Assembly: GCA_023333565.1 (NCBI GenBank)
Contig: JAJKFH010003821.1
Span: forward strand, 434,001-498,000
Source: Puffinus mauretanicus
Taxonomy: Eukaryota > Chordata > Aves > Procellariiformes > Procellariidae
Length of the DNA stretch: 64,000 nt
Direction: 5' to 3'
The stretch's first letter is position 1. Each line of letters opens with the position of its first letter. A program made the translations under genes and the position numbers. Positions 1 to 9,853 of this stretch are shown in pieces. The notes under the pieces were generated by a model. That model had not been told where the DNA came from. It saw nothing but the letters and a program-made list of their open reading frames with translations, and ran no database searches.

Positions 1-486
1 GCTTCTCCTGGGCCGCTCGTCGATCTCAGAAATTCCCATGAAACCTCGGCCTTGGTGTACTGAGTCTGACAGTTGAGCACTCCTTGAAACAACACTGAAA
101 CCTTCAGAATTTTAGTAACTACCACCTCGGACTGTGGCCAGGATGGAAATTTACAGATGACTAAAGCCAATCATCTTGCAACTCTATAAACAACGGTCCC
201 AAGTGAGACCCTTTGAGCTCTCCTGGACCGCAGCGGGTTGCGCCCAGCATCTCCCTCTGAGTGGAACGCTCCTCAGAGTTTGCAAACTCTCGAGTTTTCG
301 ATATTCAGAGGACCGTCACCAGCTGACATGGGACCTGGGCTGCAATACTCCTCAAGGCTCAACCCTTCGCCCATTGAGAGATGCCAAGACATTTTATGTG
401 AGTATTTCACTGAACTCGAGGGGGATTTTTAACAGGTATATCTTTGCATATTTATCTATCTTTGCATCTGTGTGCGTGTGTGTGTG
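1..486 (+). mobile_element. LTR-like fragment, probable avian ERVL-type endogenous retrovirus
   Basis: The segment reads like a long terminal repeat with no gene. A TATA-like CTATAAAC lies near 182-189. It is followed by a moderately GC-rich leader and then a T-rich tail ending in a TG-rich run at 471-486. The phrasing of the middle part (about 180-430) matches my memory of avian ERVL LTRs, but I could not run a repeat search. The left edge is cut by the window. No gag, pol or env reading frame is present nearby, so this is a solo or truncated LTR. The open frame across 176-487 is taken to be non-coding. Orientation is inferred from the TATA-like box. Confidence 0.45.
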
Positions 487-728
487 AATTGATGGAAGTA
501 TCTGCTAGCAAATATAGTCTGCTAAAATTTTATGATCTATCTTAAGATTGTGAATGAACTTTAGACTGCTGCTAAACACATATAATCCCTTAGACATATA
601 CCGTTGACCAAGTCTGGGACCAGGGTTAGATCTAGCTGGGTCTACTCTGAACCTCGTGACTCAACGGGAGGGTTTCCCTTAACCTTTCCATCCTCAGCCT
701 CTGTATAAATCATCCCAACTCAATTCTA

Positions 729-900
729 ACACAATACCCTGGTTTCGGCTGGCATAGAGTTAATTTTCTTGCTAATAGCTGGTATAGTGTTGTGTTTTGG
801 ATTTAGTGTGAGAATAATATTGATAACACACTGATGTTTTAGTTGTTGCTAAGGGGTGTTTACACTAGCCAAGGACTTTTCAGCTTCCCTTTGTATGCTT
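729..900 (+). mobile_element. 5' part of an avian LTR, truncated
   Basis: The block starting CCTGGTTTCGGCTGG (about 737) and running through GTTGATAACACACTGATG to CAAGGACTTTTCAGCTTCCC is a sequence I recognise as the start of a common avian ERV LTR. Homology is lost after about 895, so it is truncated. It has no coding content. Between it and the preceding LTR-like fragment (487-728) lies AT-rich DNA, plus a stretch around 600-720 that could belong to the same insertion. Family assignment is from memory and needs a repeat-library search. Confidence 0.5.
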
Positions 901-3900
901 CGTCCATGTAGTAAGTGATAGAGTGAACCTTGCCATCAAATTCCGTTAAGTCACGCTTTTATAAATCAGTATTAAAATCACTTTCTGCTAATAACTTTGA
1001 CAGTGATTCTTTGAGCAGCCTCTAAACCACTCATTCACAACAGCTACTGGTAGTGATGCCTGGAAGGCCAGTTTTTCACATTGCCCTCACTAGATGTTTC
1101 CAAGGAAATTCCCGTGGTTAAATCTCAATGGGATTTTCTTCAAATTTTTTGCTATTTCCTACTTGGTCAAAATTATGCACTAGAAATGATCAGAGGGTTT
1201 ATTTAAACATGTCTGTAGTAAGAACATGAGCACCATACCTATTAATAATAGTAGCATTTAAAGTAAAGTTTATACAGTATCTTCGGATCATAGTTAACAA
1301 AATACAATTTCTGTGTGGTTTCATTTAGTGCTTAACATTTTTATTATATTTTTTTCTTCTAATTCAGTTTGCTTTCTGATTTTTTAGTAGAAGGTGATAT
1401 CCATGGATTTATAAAAGATATATTGCTCATGTGAAGTTCATAATGAGAAAGAACCGGTCACCAGAGGCTTTACCAAAACTTTTCACAGATTTCCTCTAAA
1501 GACTGAAGTCCTATCAGAGTAAAGATTGAAACCACATGAAGCTGGGTTGTTGTTCTTTTCAGTGACACTACAGAAGCACTTTTTTTAAAATTCTCCTAAA
1601 ACCGCATTTGTAAAGATCTCCTCCATGCTATCACCAAAAAAAAAAAAAAATTCTTCCTAAACTTAAATTTGAAAACTTAATGTTCTTGAAATCCTTTCTC
1701 AATTCCTACTTTTTTTCCCAAGACAGCAACAGAAAATTGGCTAGTAAATAATGGACAATTTGAATTCAGACAGCTTAATGTAAAGCCCTCATGACTGGCA
1801 CTGCAGGACAAAGTAGGATAGTTTAAACAACTGAAGGTGGCTTAAACTCATCTGCTATTCTGTGCATCTGAAATAATAATTCTTTTTCTTGGATACCTTT
1901 CAGTTCAAAGCCAAATTCAGGACTACAAGCCATCTTCAGCATGGATTAAGAATATTCATACAGTCAGTAATAGCTCCAAAAGTGTTTCAAAAACTGTTCT
2001 CTCTCCTTTGCTCTCTCTTTGCTCCAGGCTCTCTCTTTGCTGTGATATGGCACTTGATTGTCTCCAAGGTTTGCAAACAGATCTATAGCCCACTTCTGCA
2101 TCAGTTCACTTATGAATTGGTGACTTTATTTGCTGAGGTAGAGCTCTGGCACCCTTCATTCACCACGCTCCTCTTTTCAACCTTGGGTTATATTTGTATT
2201 TCTGTTTCTTGTGTGGATGTGAGGTACTAATGTGGTTTCAAGATTATAATGCCCATATAGGCATGCTCCTTGCCTTCTTGGGTGTGTGATTGGTCACTGA
2301 CACACTGTAAGTTGTCATACAATGCAAATTATAAAAGGCAGAAATGCTAGCCTAGCTGAGGGCGTTCCTATGCCAACTGTCCACCAGTTCAAAGGCCTTT
2401 TGCTGTAAGCTTGATAAATGGTGGGTCTCCATTCAGACAGATTTATTGCTCAGGGGTAGATTTCCCCAGAAATCCAATAAGCATTTCAATCAGCTTAATC
2501 TTGTTTAGTTCAAGGCACTCCAAAGAAAGGTGGATCCTTGGTTTGTCTATCTATCCCTTTGCTGGTCCTAACTTGCCATCTTTTTCAAAAATCAAAAGCA
2601 GAATGACAAACATTACTTCTGAGTAGCTTGCCAAATAGCTATTTTGTATTATGTCCTATATTAAGAATCACTAATTTGCATTATAGTTTTATTTTGTTAC
2701 AGTTATTTTATTTTGCTTAATCCTCATGTTTTTCAGTGATGCTGATCAAAAACGCAGAAAAGCCTAAAGGAAAATATGTAGTTTCTGCATCAGGGTCTTT
2801 ACTCTACAATACATTTGTATGGCACTTATTGCAATGGAGCTTTGATGTGACTGGCTTCTGGGAATGACTGGCAATATTAATATTAAATAATGATAATAAT
2901 ACACAACTTCCTCGCTTGTTTTATTTTAATCATATGCTCAGTACAGTTCAGATATAACAGTTCACCATAAGGTAGTGTATATCTTTGATCTGATTCACTC
3001 CTATTTACAAGTAAAACAGGAATAATGCAATACAGCTGGTGTAAGAGAATGAAAAAATTGAACACATTCTATTTTCTTTTTCAATCCCTCAATTTCAAAT
3101 TTTTTATGACAGCTTTCTTACAACAAGTGTTGAAAAGCTAGTTCAGTTCAGGTTGCCTGAAATTTCTCACAATAAAAGCCTTACTTTTAATTGCATACAA
3201 CTTTGCCAGGCATCAGGCTACCAGCTGAAATTTTTCACACCAGATGTCTGACTTAGATTGAATATTGATTTTCTTTTCTTCAGCAGTTCAGCAAAAACAA
3301 TATTAGTTGCTTCTGAGATTTGCGTAAACATTGGATAAAGCAGCAACAGAAATTGGCTGGAGCTATATTTTAAATATATAAATCTGTACAAAAATGCTAC
3401 CCTTCTCTTAGTGTGTTCTACAGATAAAATTATCCGTATTTGTGAAGCACTGATACTCTGTACTGCAGAAACACCTGGAGAAAATCACCAGTTTTGTTTT
3501 CATTGCAAACTTTGAATGAAGTGTAATGTGTAAGGCCACATGATTAATGAGGAAGATAAATAGAAATAGTGAAGATTTACTCTTATTGAAAGAGACAGGC
3601 ATCTCAGGGAAAAAGTAGTATGTGGTCATGCAGTTAAAGACTATCATAAAAGGTACATGGACAAGAGGACTGTATTAAGATTTCACACAGTTTTAACCCT
3701 GCTTTTCTTACATTTTTAAGTACTAATCTTTACAGTCTTACCATTCTTTACTGGTTTTTTTAATACTATGGACTAACAGAAACTATGCCACACAGTATTA
3801 AACAATATGTCACGTGTAGTATTTGCCACAGTACAAAAAAAGAGCTGTTTCTCTCACATTTTACCCAGTTTACTATCAAAAGAGTCGCTACAGTGACCTA

Positions 3901-5711
3901 CACTGTCTGGAATCCTGAGAGCTCAAAACTGCAGCTGTATCTGTATCTTCCCGCAATATAGCCGGGAACTGTTAATGCCTTTCAAATATATCATCCAAAA
4001 GAGTTTTCATCCAGGTGGTTTTTCTGAGCTGTTGAGCAAATGGATGGATAATTTCTTTGGAGACTCCATGGTTAATAAAGAAACTGCAGAGGGAATCTAA
4101 GATGGATACTACCCCAAAAACCACAAACTGATCAAGAGGCTCTTTTTTAGAATAATTCTACCATAAACCTTTCTGTAGCATCTGTCTCAGGAAAGCTTTT
4201 ATTACAGGCCTTAAACTAAACCGTAGTAAAAGCTTTCTTACTAAGGGAATGCTCATCAAAACCTTGTTGGTTTTTTTTCAGGGAAGCTAGTGGGTTTTTA
4301 AGTAACTCTGTAATCCAATCTTATAAAATGCATAATTACACCATGCAAATTTTAAACATAGAAATCTATCAGAAAATAGAATTTACCTCAAAGGTATATT
4401 TAGCCAGATAGATATTTATTCCTTAAAAGTTTTACATCATGACTTAAACCTGTGTCTTCTCAAATACTGTGAATTACAGTCCTCAACATAGATGTTCACT
4501 GGGGTTAGATTTCAGTTTCTGTCTGTTGCATTTCCTATTGTTCAGACTCCTCTGAAAGACCAACCAGCAGGAAGCATTAAGAAAAAGAAACTGGGTGGCA
4601 GTTTAGCCTGACTGGCCCTAAACAAATGTTTTTATTTTCATCAGCTCCATGAGTTGTATCCAGGGCGACCTTTTTCTAAGCAAAGTCTCAGTGATGGACA
4701 TAGGTTTAAAATCAAAAAATCTTTACCGTTACCAAAAGGGAGTTCAAATAACTATATGTAGGCTCAAGAAATCTTTGGAAATACTGTAACATCTTTGCTT
4801 AAAAAATGACAGATATTGTACATGAAAGCTAAGTTCCATTATTTCCACAAAACATTCCTCAATAACTGTGTAAAGAAGTAAAGGAGGAAAGAGTACCTCC
4901 AGATACAGATGGGTAGAACAACTAGCTTGAAAAGTAAAAGCTCAAGTTAAGCCATCTAATTTGGGATGAAAAACTGTGTTCTGAAACAATCTGAGTAGGG
5001 ACCTGTACCTTTAGTCTTCTGCTTCTTGATAGGTATCCTGCCTCTGCACAAACTCTACACAAAAATATTCAAAGGATTTGACTGTCACTGAAATAACCAT
5101 TCATTTTAGTATTTGAAAAATTGCCACAAAAAAGAAGAAGGACTTGAGGCCAATTTCTGTTAGTGTAGTAAACCTCAATAGCATTCAGTAACTTAGTTTG
5201 AAATGTTCTTGGTTTGCACTGTGGCTAATTAAAGTAAAACTTGGCCCTTCATCAGCGTTTCATAAAGCCTATAAAGTAAAATCGAGAGCTGGATAGCCCA
5301 GTGCAGGATGAGCCCTTGGAAGCTTGCAGCAGGCAGGAGTGAGGATGCAGGGTTTTTTGCAAAACTTTATTTACCAAGGTACCAGTATTCATCAGATTAG
5401 TCGCTAGTGCTTCATACGGATTCATCTAACTTAACCTAAAATGAAAGAGCAGTAAGGGATCTTCTGTCGGCCCACCCTACCTGTCAGCTTTGGACTGCCC
5501 CACTATGGGGCTGTCAAGTCTACTGCTGTCACTGTTCAGAGCAAGACTTTTACAAGGGGCAGAGGCAGCCCATGGTGATGGGCAGCCATGAACCACCAAC
5601 AAGGATAGAAAAATTGGAACATGATTCAAGGTGAGTAAATGCAGGCTTCTGTGCCAACTTTCTTAAATATGAAAACTAGGCTTTAAGATTTCTTTTTTGA
5701 ACAGCATGTTT
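900..5711. other. Upstream intergenic DNA, no gene recognised
   Basis: AT-rich unique sequence. All open frames on both strands are short and have no splice context or recognisable motif. It contains ordinary homopolymer runs (for example a poly-A near 1636-1650), but I see no repeat family and no RNA gene. Confidence 0.6.
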
Positions 5712-6103
5712 TCAAGCTATGTTCTTTAAAAAAATAAAATTATGTTCAAACAAGAATAATTGTTTTAGAAGCCACAAACTGTCAATGGACTGCCTCTTTC
5801 CTGGAAAGATGACCTCAGCTCTAAGCGTTTCAATAGCAGAAGTAATTCTCTTTGGAAATGTGGTCAGGTCTAGTATGGAATCTGCCTTGCAGTTGCACTT
5901 AGTATCTCTGGCACCATAGCGCATCTCTTCCCAAGAGCCATAAAATTTATTGGTACTCATTTGTGCACACCCTCCGATATCATGAGAAATGAGCTTTGTG
6001 TATGGCTGTGGTTGATGGATGCTGTTGGGGTGCAGCTGGCAGAATGTACGCAGGGATCCAGTGTAACAGGGTCCTTTCCCAAGAGAAAGCACCAGAAAAC
6101 TGC
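5712..6103 (-). other. Unrecognised minus-strand open segment with exon-like character
   Basis: On the minus strand a plausible splice acceptor (tattactatttcag, AG at 6105-6104) is followed by about 130 uninterrupted codons. The first ~100 codons look coding, rich in CTG, AAG, GAG and CAG. The translation has about six cysteines, including a C-x-C pair near the middle, and a basic/acidic C-terminal half; the last ~25 codons become AT-rich and hydrophobic. There is no ATG near the start: the first candidate start is GTG, so it would be an internal or terminal exon rather than a whole gene. I see no convincing donor, and no AATAAA close after the stop. I do not recognise the protein. It could be an exon of an unannotated gene, a pseudogene remnant, or chance. 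Confidence 0.25.
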
Positions 6104-6109
6104 CTGAAA

Positions 6110-8240
6110 TAGTAATAGTGGATGAGCAAAGAAGGGATAGTAAATTATTAAATCAACTAATGTTCACACCTCACTAAAATTATTGTCTCGATCTTTCCCA
6201 GCTCTAACCAGGTGAAGGCAGCTTCAAAACCCAAAGCCATATCATCTCAAGGAACTATAGCTTAAATGAACACCTCATGAGGGAATGTATGATTTAACTT
6301 ATTTGTGGTTAAGTAACTACAGGAGTAGATACACATGTAAGGTAAAACTTGGCCAGCGCAGTTGATTCATTGAGTGGAAGGTTGCAAACCATTCCTGAGT
6401 ATCAAAGAGACAAAACTTGCCAAAAGAGGCCACACAAATCAAAAATAATAAATTTTCAGGATTCATTTTAATGAATTTCATTAAAACATAATTAATTTAG
6501 AATGAATTAATTTCTAGAAATGAAAAAAATAGTTTCCCCACTCCAGTGCCATAAACAGGTGTTAATTAGGTCCACTAAGGACAACAGGAATTTGTTATAG
6601 TCTTCAGTGAAGACCGAAGTTGGGATTTAATCGAAGAAAGGATTTTTTTTTTTCATTGGTTAGCATTGTTTTAATTTGCCTAAGACAGACTTTGGCTAAC
6701 ACTTTTTCCCAGAATTTTCCATACTTTGTGTTTGTCATGACTGCTTTCTCTGTATTAAGCTGGAGAAAAACAGACTAAAATGTAATTACAAATTTCGGTG
6801 AATTTAATTTAATATCCATTTTAGCATCCAAGCATTTTCTATCGCATTTTAATTGCTGGAACTTGTTTATTTATTCCTAATGGAGACACCCTCAACATTG
6901 TTTCCAAGGTCTCTGACTTCTACTTACCATTTTTATTGTGTTTACTTATGACAGGATTTCTGTTTAGAAGGCACCTTGATGCTCCCTCTGAGTCTAAAAT
7001 GTGTCTCTGTTGCCTTTTACTGGGAGGAGGTTTTTACTGCAGACTCCCAAAGCAAACGTTGCATCACTAGCGTCAGTCAACAACCCATGAGATTGGCTGA
7101 CAAAAATAGTAACATTTCTAACCTTTAATTCTTTGGCCACCTTTATTTGGGCTTCTTCAACCGAGCCCAGGGACTTGAAAGCAGTATTATGCACACAATT
7201 TATGAGTACGCAATCCTAATTTATTATACATAATGTACATAATAAATGGCTGGGGCTAACATGCTACTTGGCGTGATATGCTCAACAGTCCGTGAGCAGG
7301 CAGCTGAAGCCACTCTACTGGCCAGGCAGTTGGCAAACAGGCAGGAAAGTGCCAGCCCTTGGGTCGTTCTCGCAGTGGGCTGAGCTTTGCTGATTTGCCA
7401 CCTTCCTCCTCTCTGTTTTTACATCTTCCCACATTGCATTTTCCTCTTGAGTCTAGGATGATTTTATATTTTCTGCTTTAAATTAGTTCTTTTACCAATC
7501 TCAGTTCCGTACTCCTGTGGGCTTTTTATTTCTACTTTTCTATCCTTCATGAGCCAATGGCCCATGTTACCTGCCTCTCAAGAGCTGACAGTGACTGCTG
7601 CAGCTCAGCATGATCTTCCCTTTGTAAAAACTGGGGCAAGGGCACGTGTGGGTCCTCTTTGCACGTGTACCCTTATTCTCAGCACTTAGAGGCTCATTGC
7701 CAAGCATCATTTGGAGACAGAGAGCAAGAGTCCTTTCACGGGAAAGCTGATGCTGCCATAGCTCTGCAGGTGAGGTTTATAAGAGGCATGGCAAAAAGGG
7801 AGACCCCCAAGAACTAGCTGCCCTGCAGCTGGGAAACGCGGATGCACGTTCAACCAGGCTTGGAAGGGAGCTGTGGGGAAAGATGGTCCTGACCAGCCCC
7901 ACGCAGCCATGCCTTGGCTTGGTGCTTGCCCAGTGTTAGGCCCAAGGGTGTGCGGGAAGGGTGCCAGGGAGGGCAATAAGAGCACAGAGCTCAACTTCCC
8001 TCTCCCTACCTCAGCTCTCTCCCCTTCCTCCAGCCCTCCTTTCAGCATGTCTCTTTTGATCAGCTCTTTCCTTCCTTTCTCTTTCCTGTTGGTTTGGCAT
8101 GATCCTGTTCCTTCCTTTCTCCCCCTCGTTCCCTTTTGTTTTCTCACCCCAATTGTACTTCCTAACCCTGTTTCCCTGCCATGACACGACAATCACTCTC
8201 CCTTGAGTCATCCTTACTTCCCCCCAACGTCCCCTAGCAC
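6110..8240. other. SLC5A7: SLC5A7 5' flank, no gene recognised
   Basis: Non-coding flank rising in GC content toward the CpG island. The stretch 7960-8240 is pyrimidine-rich on the + strand (runs of CCTTCC/CTCTCC), which keeps long spurious frames open on both strands. No conserved protein motif is seen. Confidence 0.55.
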
Positions 8241-8242
8241 TC

Positions 8243-8321
8243 TGACGTCTTTCCCCCTTCCTCCCCCCCAGCTCTGACGGACACGGTCCTCTCACCCCAC
8301 TCAACCCTCCTCCTTTATAAA
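8243..8321 (+). promoter_or_regulatory. SLC5A7: CRE-like site and TATA-like box upstream of the SLC5A7 CpG island
   Basis: TGACGTC at 8243-8249 matches seven of the eight bases of the palindromic cAMP response element. TATAAA at 8316-8321 sits just before the GC-rich block, in a C/T-rich context. Spacing would put a TATA-directed start around 8345-8350. CpG-island promoters often use several start sites without TATA, so the role of this box is inference. Both motifs are short and can occur by chance. Confidence 0.35.
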
Positions 8322-8530
8322 GGGATTTTCCTCTTTTTAATCCACGAGCCCCCCGTCGCAGCCTCAGCACTCGGTGCACTGCCGGCACCGCGGCGGAAGA
8401 AGCGATCCTGCCTTTGAACCTTCGCCCCCCCCGCCCCCCAAAGCGGGAAAACCCCGGGCGGGGGCAAAGCCCCCCGCGGCTCAGCCCCGACATCGCCCCG
8501 CGGGATGGGCGGCCGTGCCCCGCGGGCTGC

Positions 8531-8707
8531 GGGGCAGCGCGGCGGCGGAGCGCAGGTGGGCGGCGGGCGCCGCTCCCCGACGGCGCGGGGCGGTGGAGCG
8601 CGGGAGGGGCGGCGGGCGGGGAGCCCCGCCGTGGGCGCGGGGCGGCGGAGCGCGGGTGGGGTGGCGGGCGGGGAGCCCCGCCGTGGGCGCGGGGCGGGGG
8701 TGCGCGG
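8531..8707 (+). repeat. 52-bp GC-rich tandem repeat inside the CpG island
   Basis: Near-identical units begin at 8583 and 8635 (period 52), and a partial third begins at 8687. A degenerate earlier copy starts around 8531 at a 48-bp offset. Each full unit contains a GGGGCGG GC box and a GGGGAGCCCC inverted repeat. The two full units differ at only a few positions. Confidence 0.85.
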
Positions 8708-8792
8708 CCGCGCAGGGCGGCGCGGCGCCTCCGCAGAGCGCGGCGTGCGGAGCCCCGCGCCGCGCGGGCGGAGCGCAGTAGGTAGGGCTGGT

Positions 8793-8816
8793 TCCGCGCA
8801 GGGCTCCGCGCAGGGC
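8793..8816 (+). repeat. Perfect 12-bp tandem duplication in the CpG island
   Basis: TCCGCGCAGGGC occurs twice head to tail, followed by a partial third start. Confidence 0.85.
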
Positions 8817-8960
8817 TCCCGCGGAGCCGTCGGGAGCGCGGGCGGGTCTTGCCGGCGCGGCTGTGCGATCAGCGATCGCGGAGCGGCGGGACGAGCGCTG
8901 GGAGGGGGCTCCGGGAAAGGCTGGGTACGGGGCAGCCGCTGCTTCTGTCGCCCGGGAGTT

Positions 8961-8993
8961 TTCCCCCGCTGTTCCCCCGCTGTTCCCCCCGTT
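8961..8993 (+). repeat. 11-bp tandem repeat at the 3' edge of the CpG island
   Basis: TTCCCCCGCTG is repeated perfectly twice and followed by a diverged third unit (TTCCCCCCGTT). Confidence 0.85.
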
Positions 8994-9000
8994 CGACAGC

Positions 9001-9630
9001 TTTTAAGCTTTCTGTTCACTTCTCAAATTGCGAACGAGAATAGGTTGATTCTTTTAATACTGGACAATTAAATGTTACAAAAAGAAAGCGCAGATTTTTA
9101 AGTACAGGATATAATAGAAGGGGGAAAAAACTCAGCGTTCCAACACAAAGACTCAAAAGATATGTTTTGCTGTTTTAGCTATCACTTATCCGCAGTTCTT
9201 ATATGACTTAAAACAGCTTTGTGGCTTGTCTTCTAACTAAATAGAGACTTTTATAATAGCCCACATGGCCAAGATCTTCTATCCTATTCCATGTACCAAA
9301 CTCTTTCTTCATTGAAGAGTTCCCAGACACTGGGGACTTGGTGACACTAAAATAATTCAGTGCTCAGTAGCCGATTTCTAAGAACTGTGTAGCTTTCAGC
9401 CACATCATTCGTTTCCTATTGTAATTGCAGGTTGCAACTGTTGGTTGTTGCTCCACAGGCATTTTAATTGGCACGTAAACTTAATTTCAATTACATCTGA
9501 AATACTTATTTCATAAATTCACCAGAATAGTCTCTTTAATACCCATCTGAGTTTTCTTTGTACACTGATTCTAAAAAGCATCTTACCAGGTTTGTTAAAA
9601 GCAGACATACCATTATTGTATTCTCTCCAG
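9001..9630 (+). other. SLC5A7: Probable 5' intron between the non-coding exon and the first coding exon of SLC5A7
   Basis: AT-rich non-coding DNA ending in a polypyrimidine tract and acceptor (ttctctccag, AG at 9629-9630). No gene or repeat is recognised. Confidence 0.6.
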
Positions 9631-9675
9631 AGGTCTTAATGAAATAGCGATCAAAGAAACAGTCGGGACTTCAAC
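9631..9675 (+). other. SLC5A7: SLC5A7 5'UTR segment in the first coding exon
   Basis: This lies between the acceptor AG at 9629-9630 and the start codon. An in-frame TAA at 9637-9639 precedes the ATG at 9676, so translation cannot begin further upstream in this exon. The start context is AACATGG, with A at -3 and G at +4, which is a strong Kozak context. Confidence 0.75.
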
Positions 9676-9853
9676 ATGGCTTTCCATGTGGAGGGGCTGG
9701 TGGCCATAGTTGTATTCTACCTGGCTATCCTGGCAGTTGGGATATGGGCTGCTTGGAAAACCAAGAACACCGGCAGCGAAGGAGATCGCAGCGAAGCTAT
9801 TATAGTCGGTGGAAGAGACATTGGCTTGTTAGTTGGTGGATTTACAATGACCG
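9676..9853 (+). CDS. SLC5A7: SLC5A7 coding exon 1 (residues 1-59)
   Basis: Encodes the extracellular N terminus (MAFHVEGL...), transmembrane segment 1 (about residues 7-27) and the short polar loop with the conserved [18 protein letters not shown] stretch that leads into segment 2. The start was chosen because of the upstream in-frame stop, the strong Kozak context and exact agreement with the family N terminus. It ends one base into codon 60 at a GTATGT donor (9854). Reading past the donor gives a stop after two codons, so the splice is required. Confidence 0.97.

Larger units (their letters stand above)
8370..9000 (+). promoter_or_regulatory. SLC5A7: CpG island, probable SLC5A7 promoter and non-coding first exon
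   Basis: A sharply bounded, extremely GC- and CpG-rich block in otherwise AT-rich DNA, 0.7-1.3 kb upstream of the SLC5A7 start codon. It carries many GGGCGG-type GC boxes, the binding sites of Sp1-family factors. Human SLC5A7 has a non-coding first exon with the ATG in exon 2, and the acceptor at 9630 fits the same layout, so the first exon should lie here. The donor is uncertain: candidates are TAG|GTAGGG (about 8780) and G|GTACGG (about 8930). Long open frames across the block on both strands (Pro/Arg/Gly/Ala-rich) are a by-product of GC content and are not called as genes. Confidence 0.75.

Noticed and set aside
1..900. Intact endogenous retrovirus
   Set aside because: Only LTR-like pieces are seen; no gag, pol or env frame lies between or beside them.
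7707..8493. Open frames over the pyrimidine-rich SLC5A7 flank on both strands
   Set aside because: They are explained by C/T-rich low-complexity sequence, and frames overlap on both strands without motifs.
8315..9019. Long Pro/Arg/Ala-rich open frames on both strands of the CpG island (up to 234 codons)
   Set aside because: Low stop-codon density from extreme GC content keeps all frames open. Overlapping frames on both strands are equally long, there is no conserved motif, and the region fits a promoter with tandem repeats.
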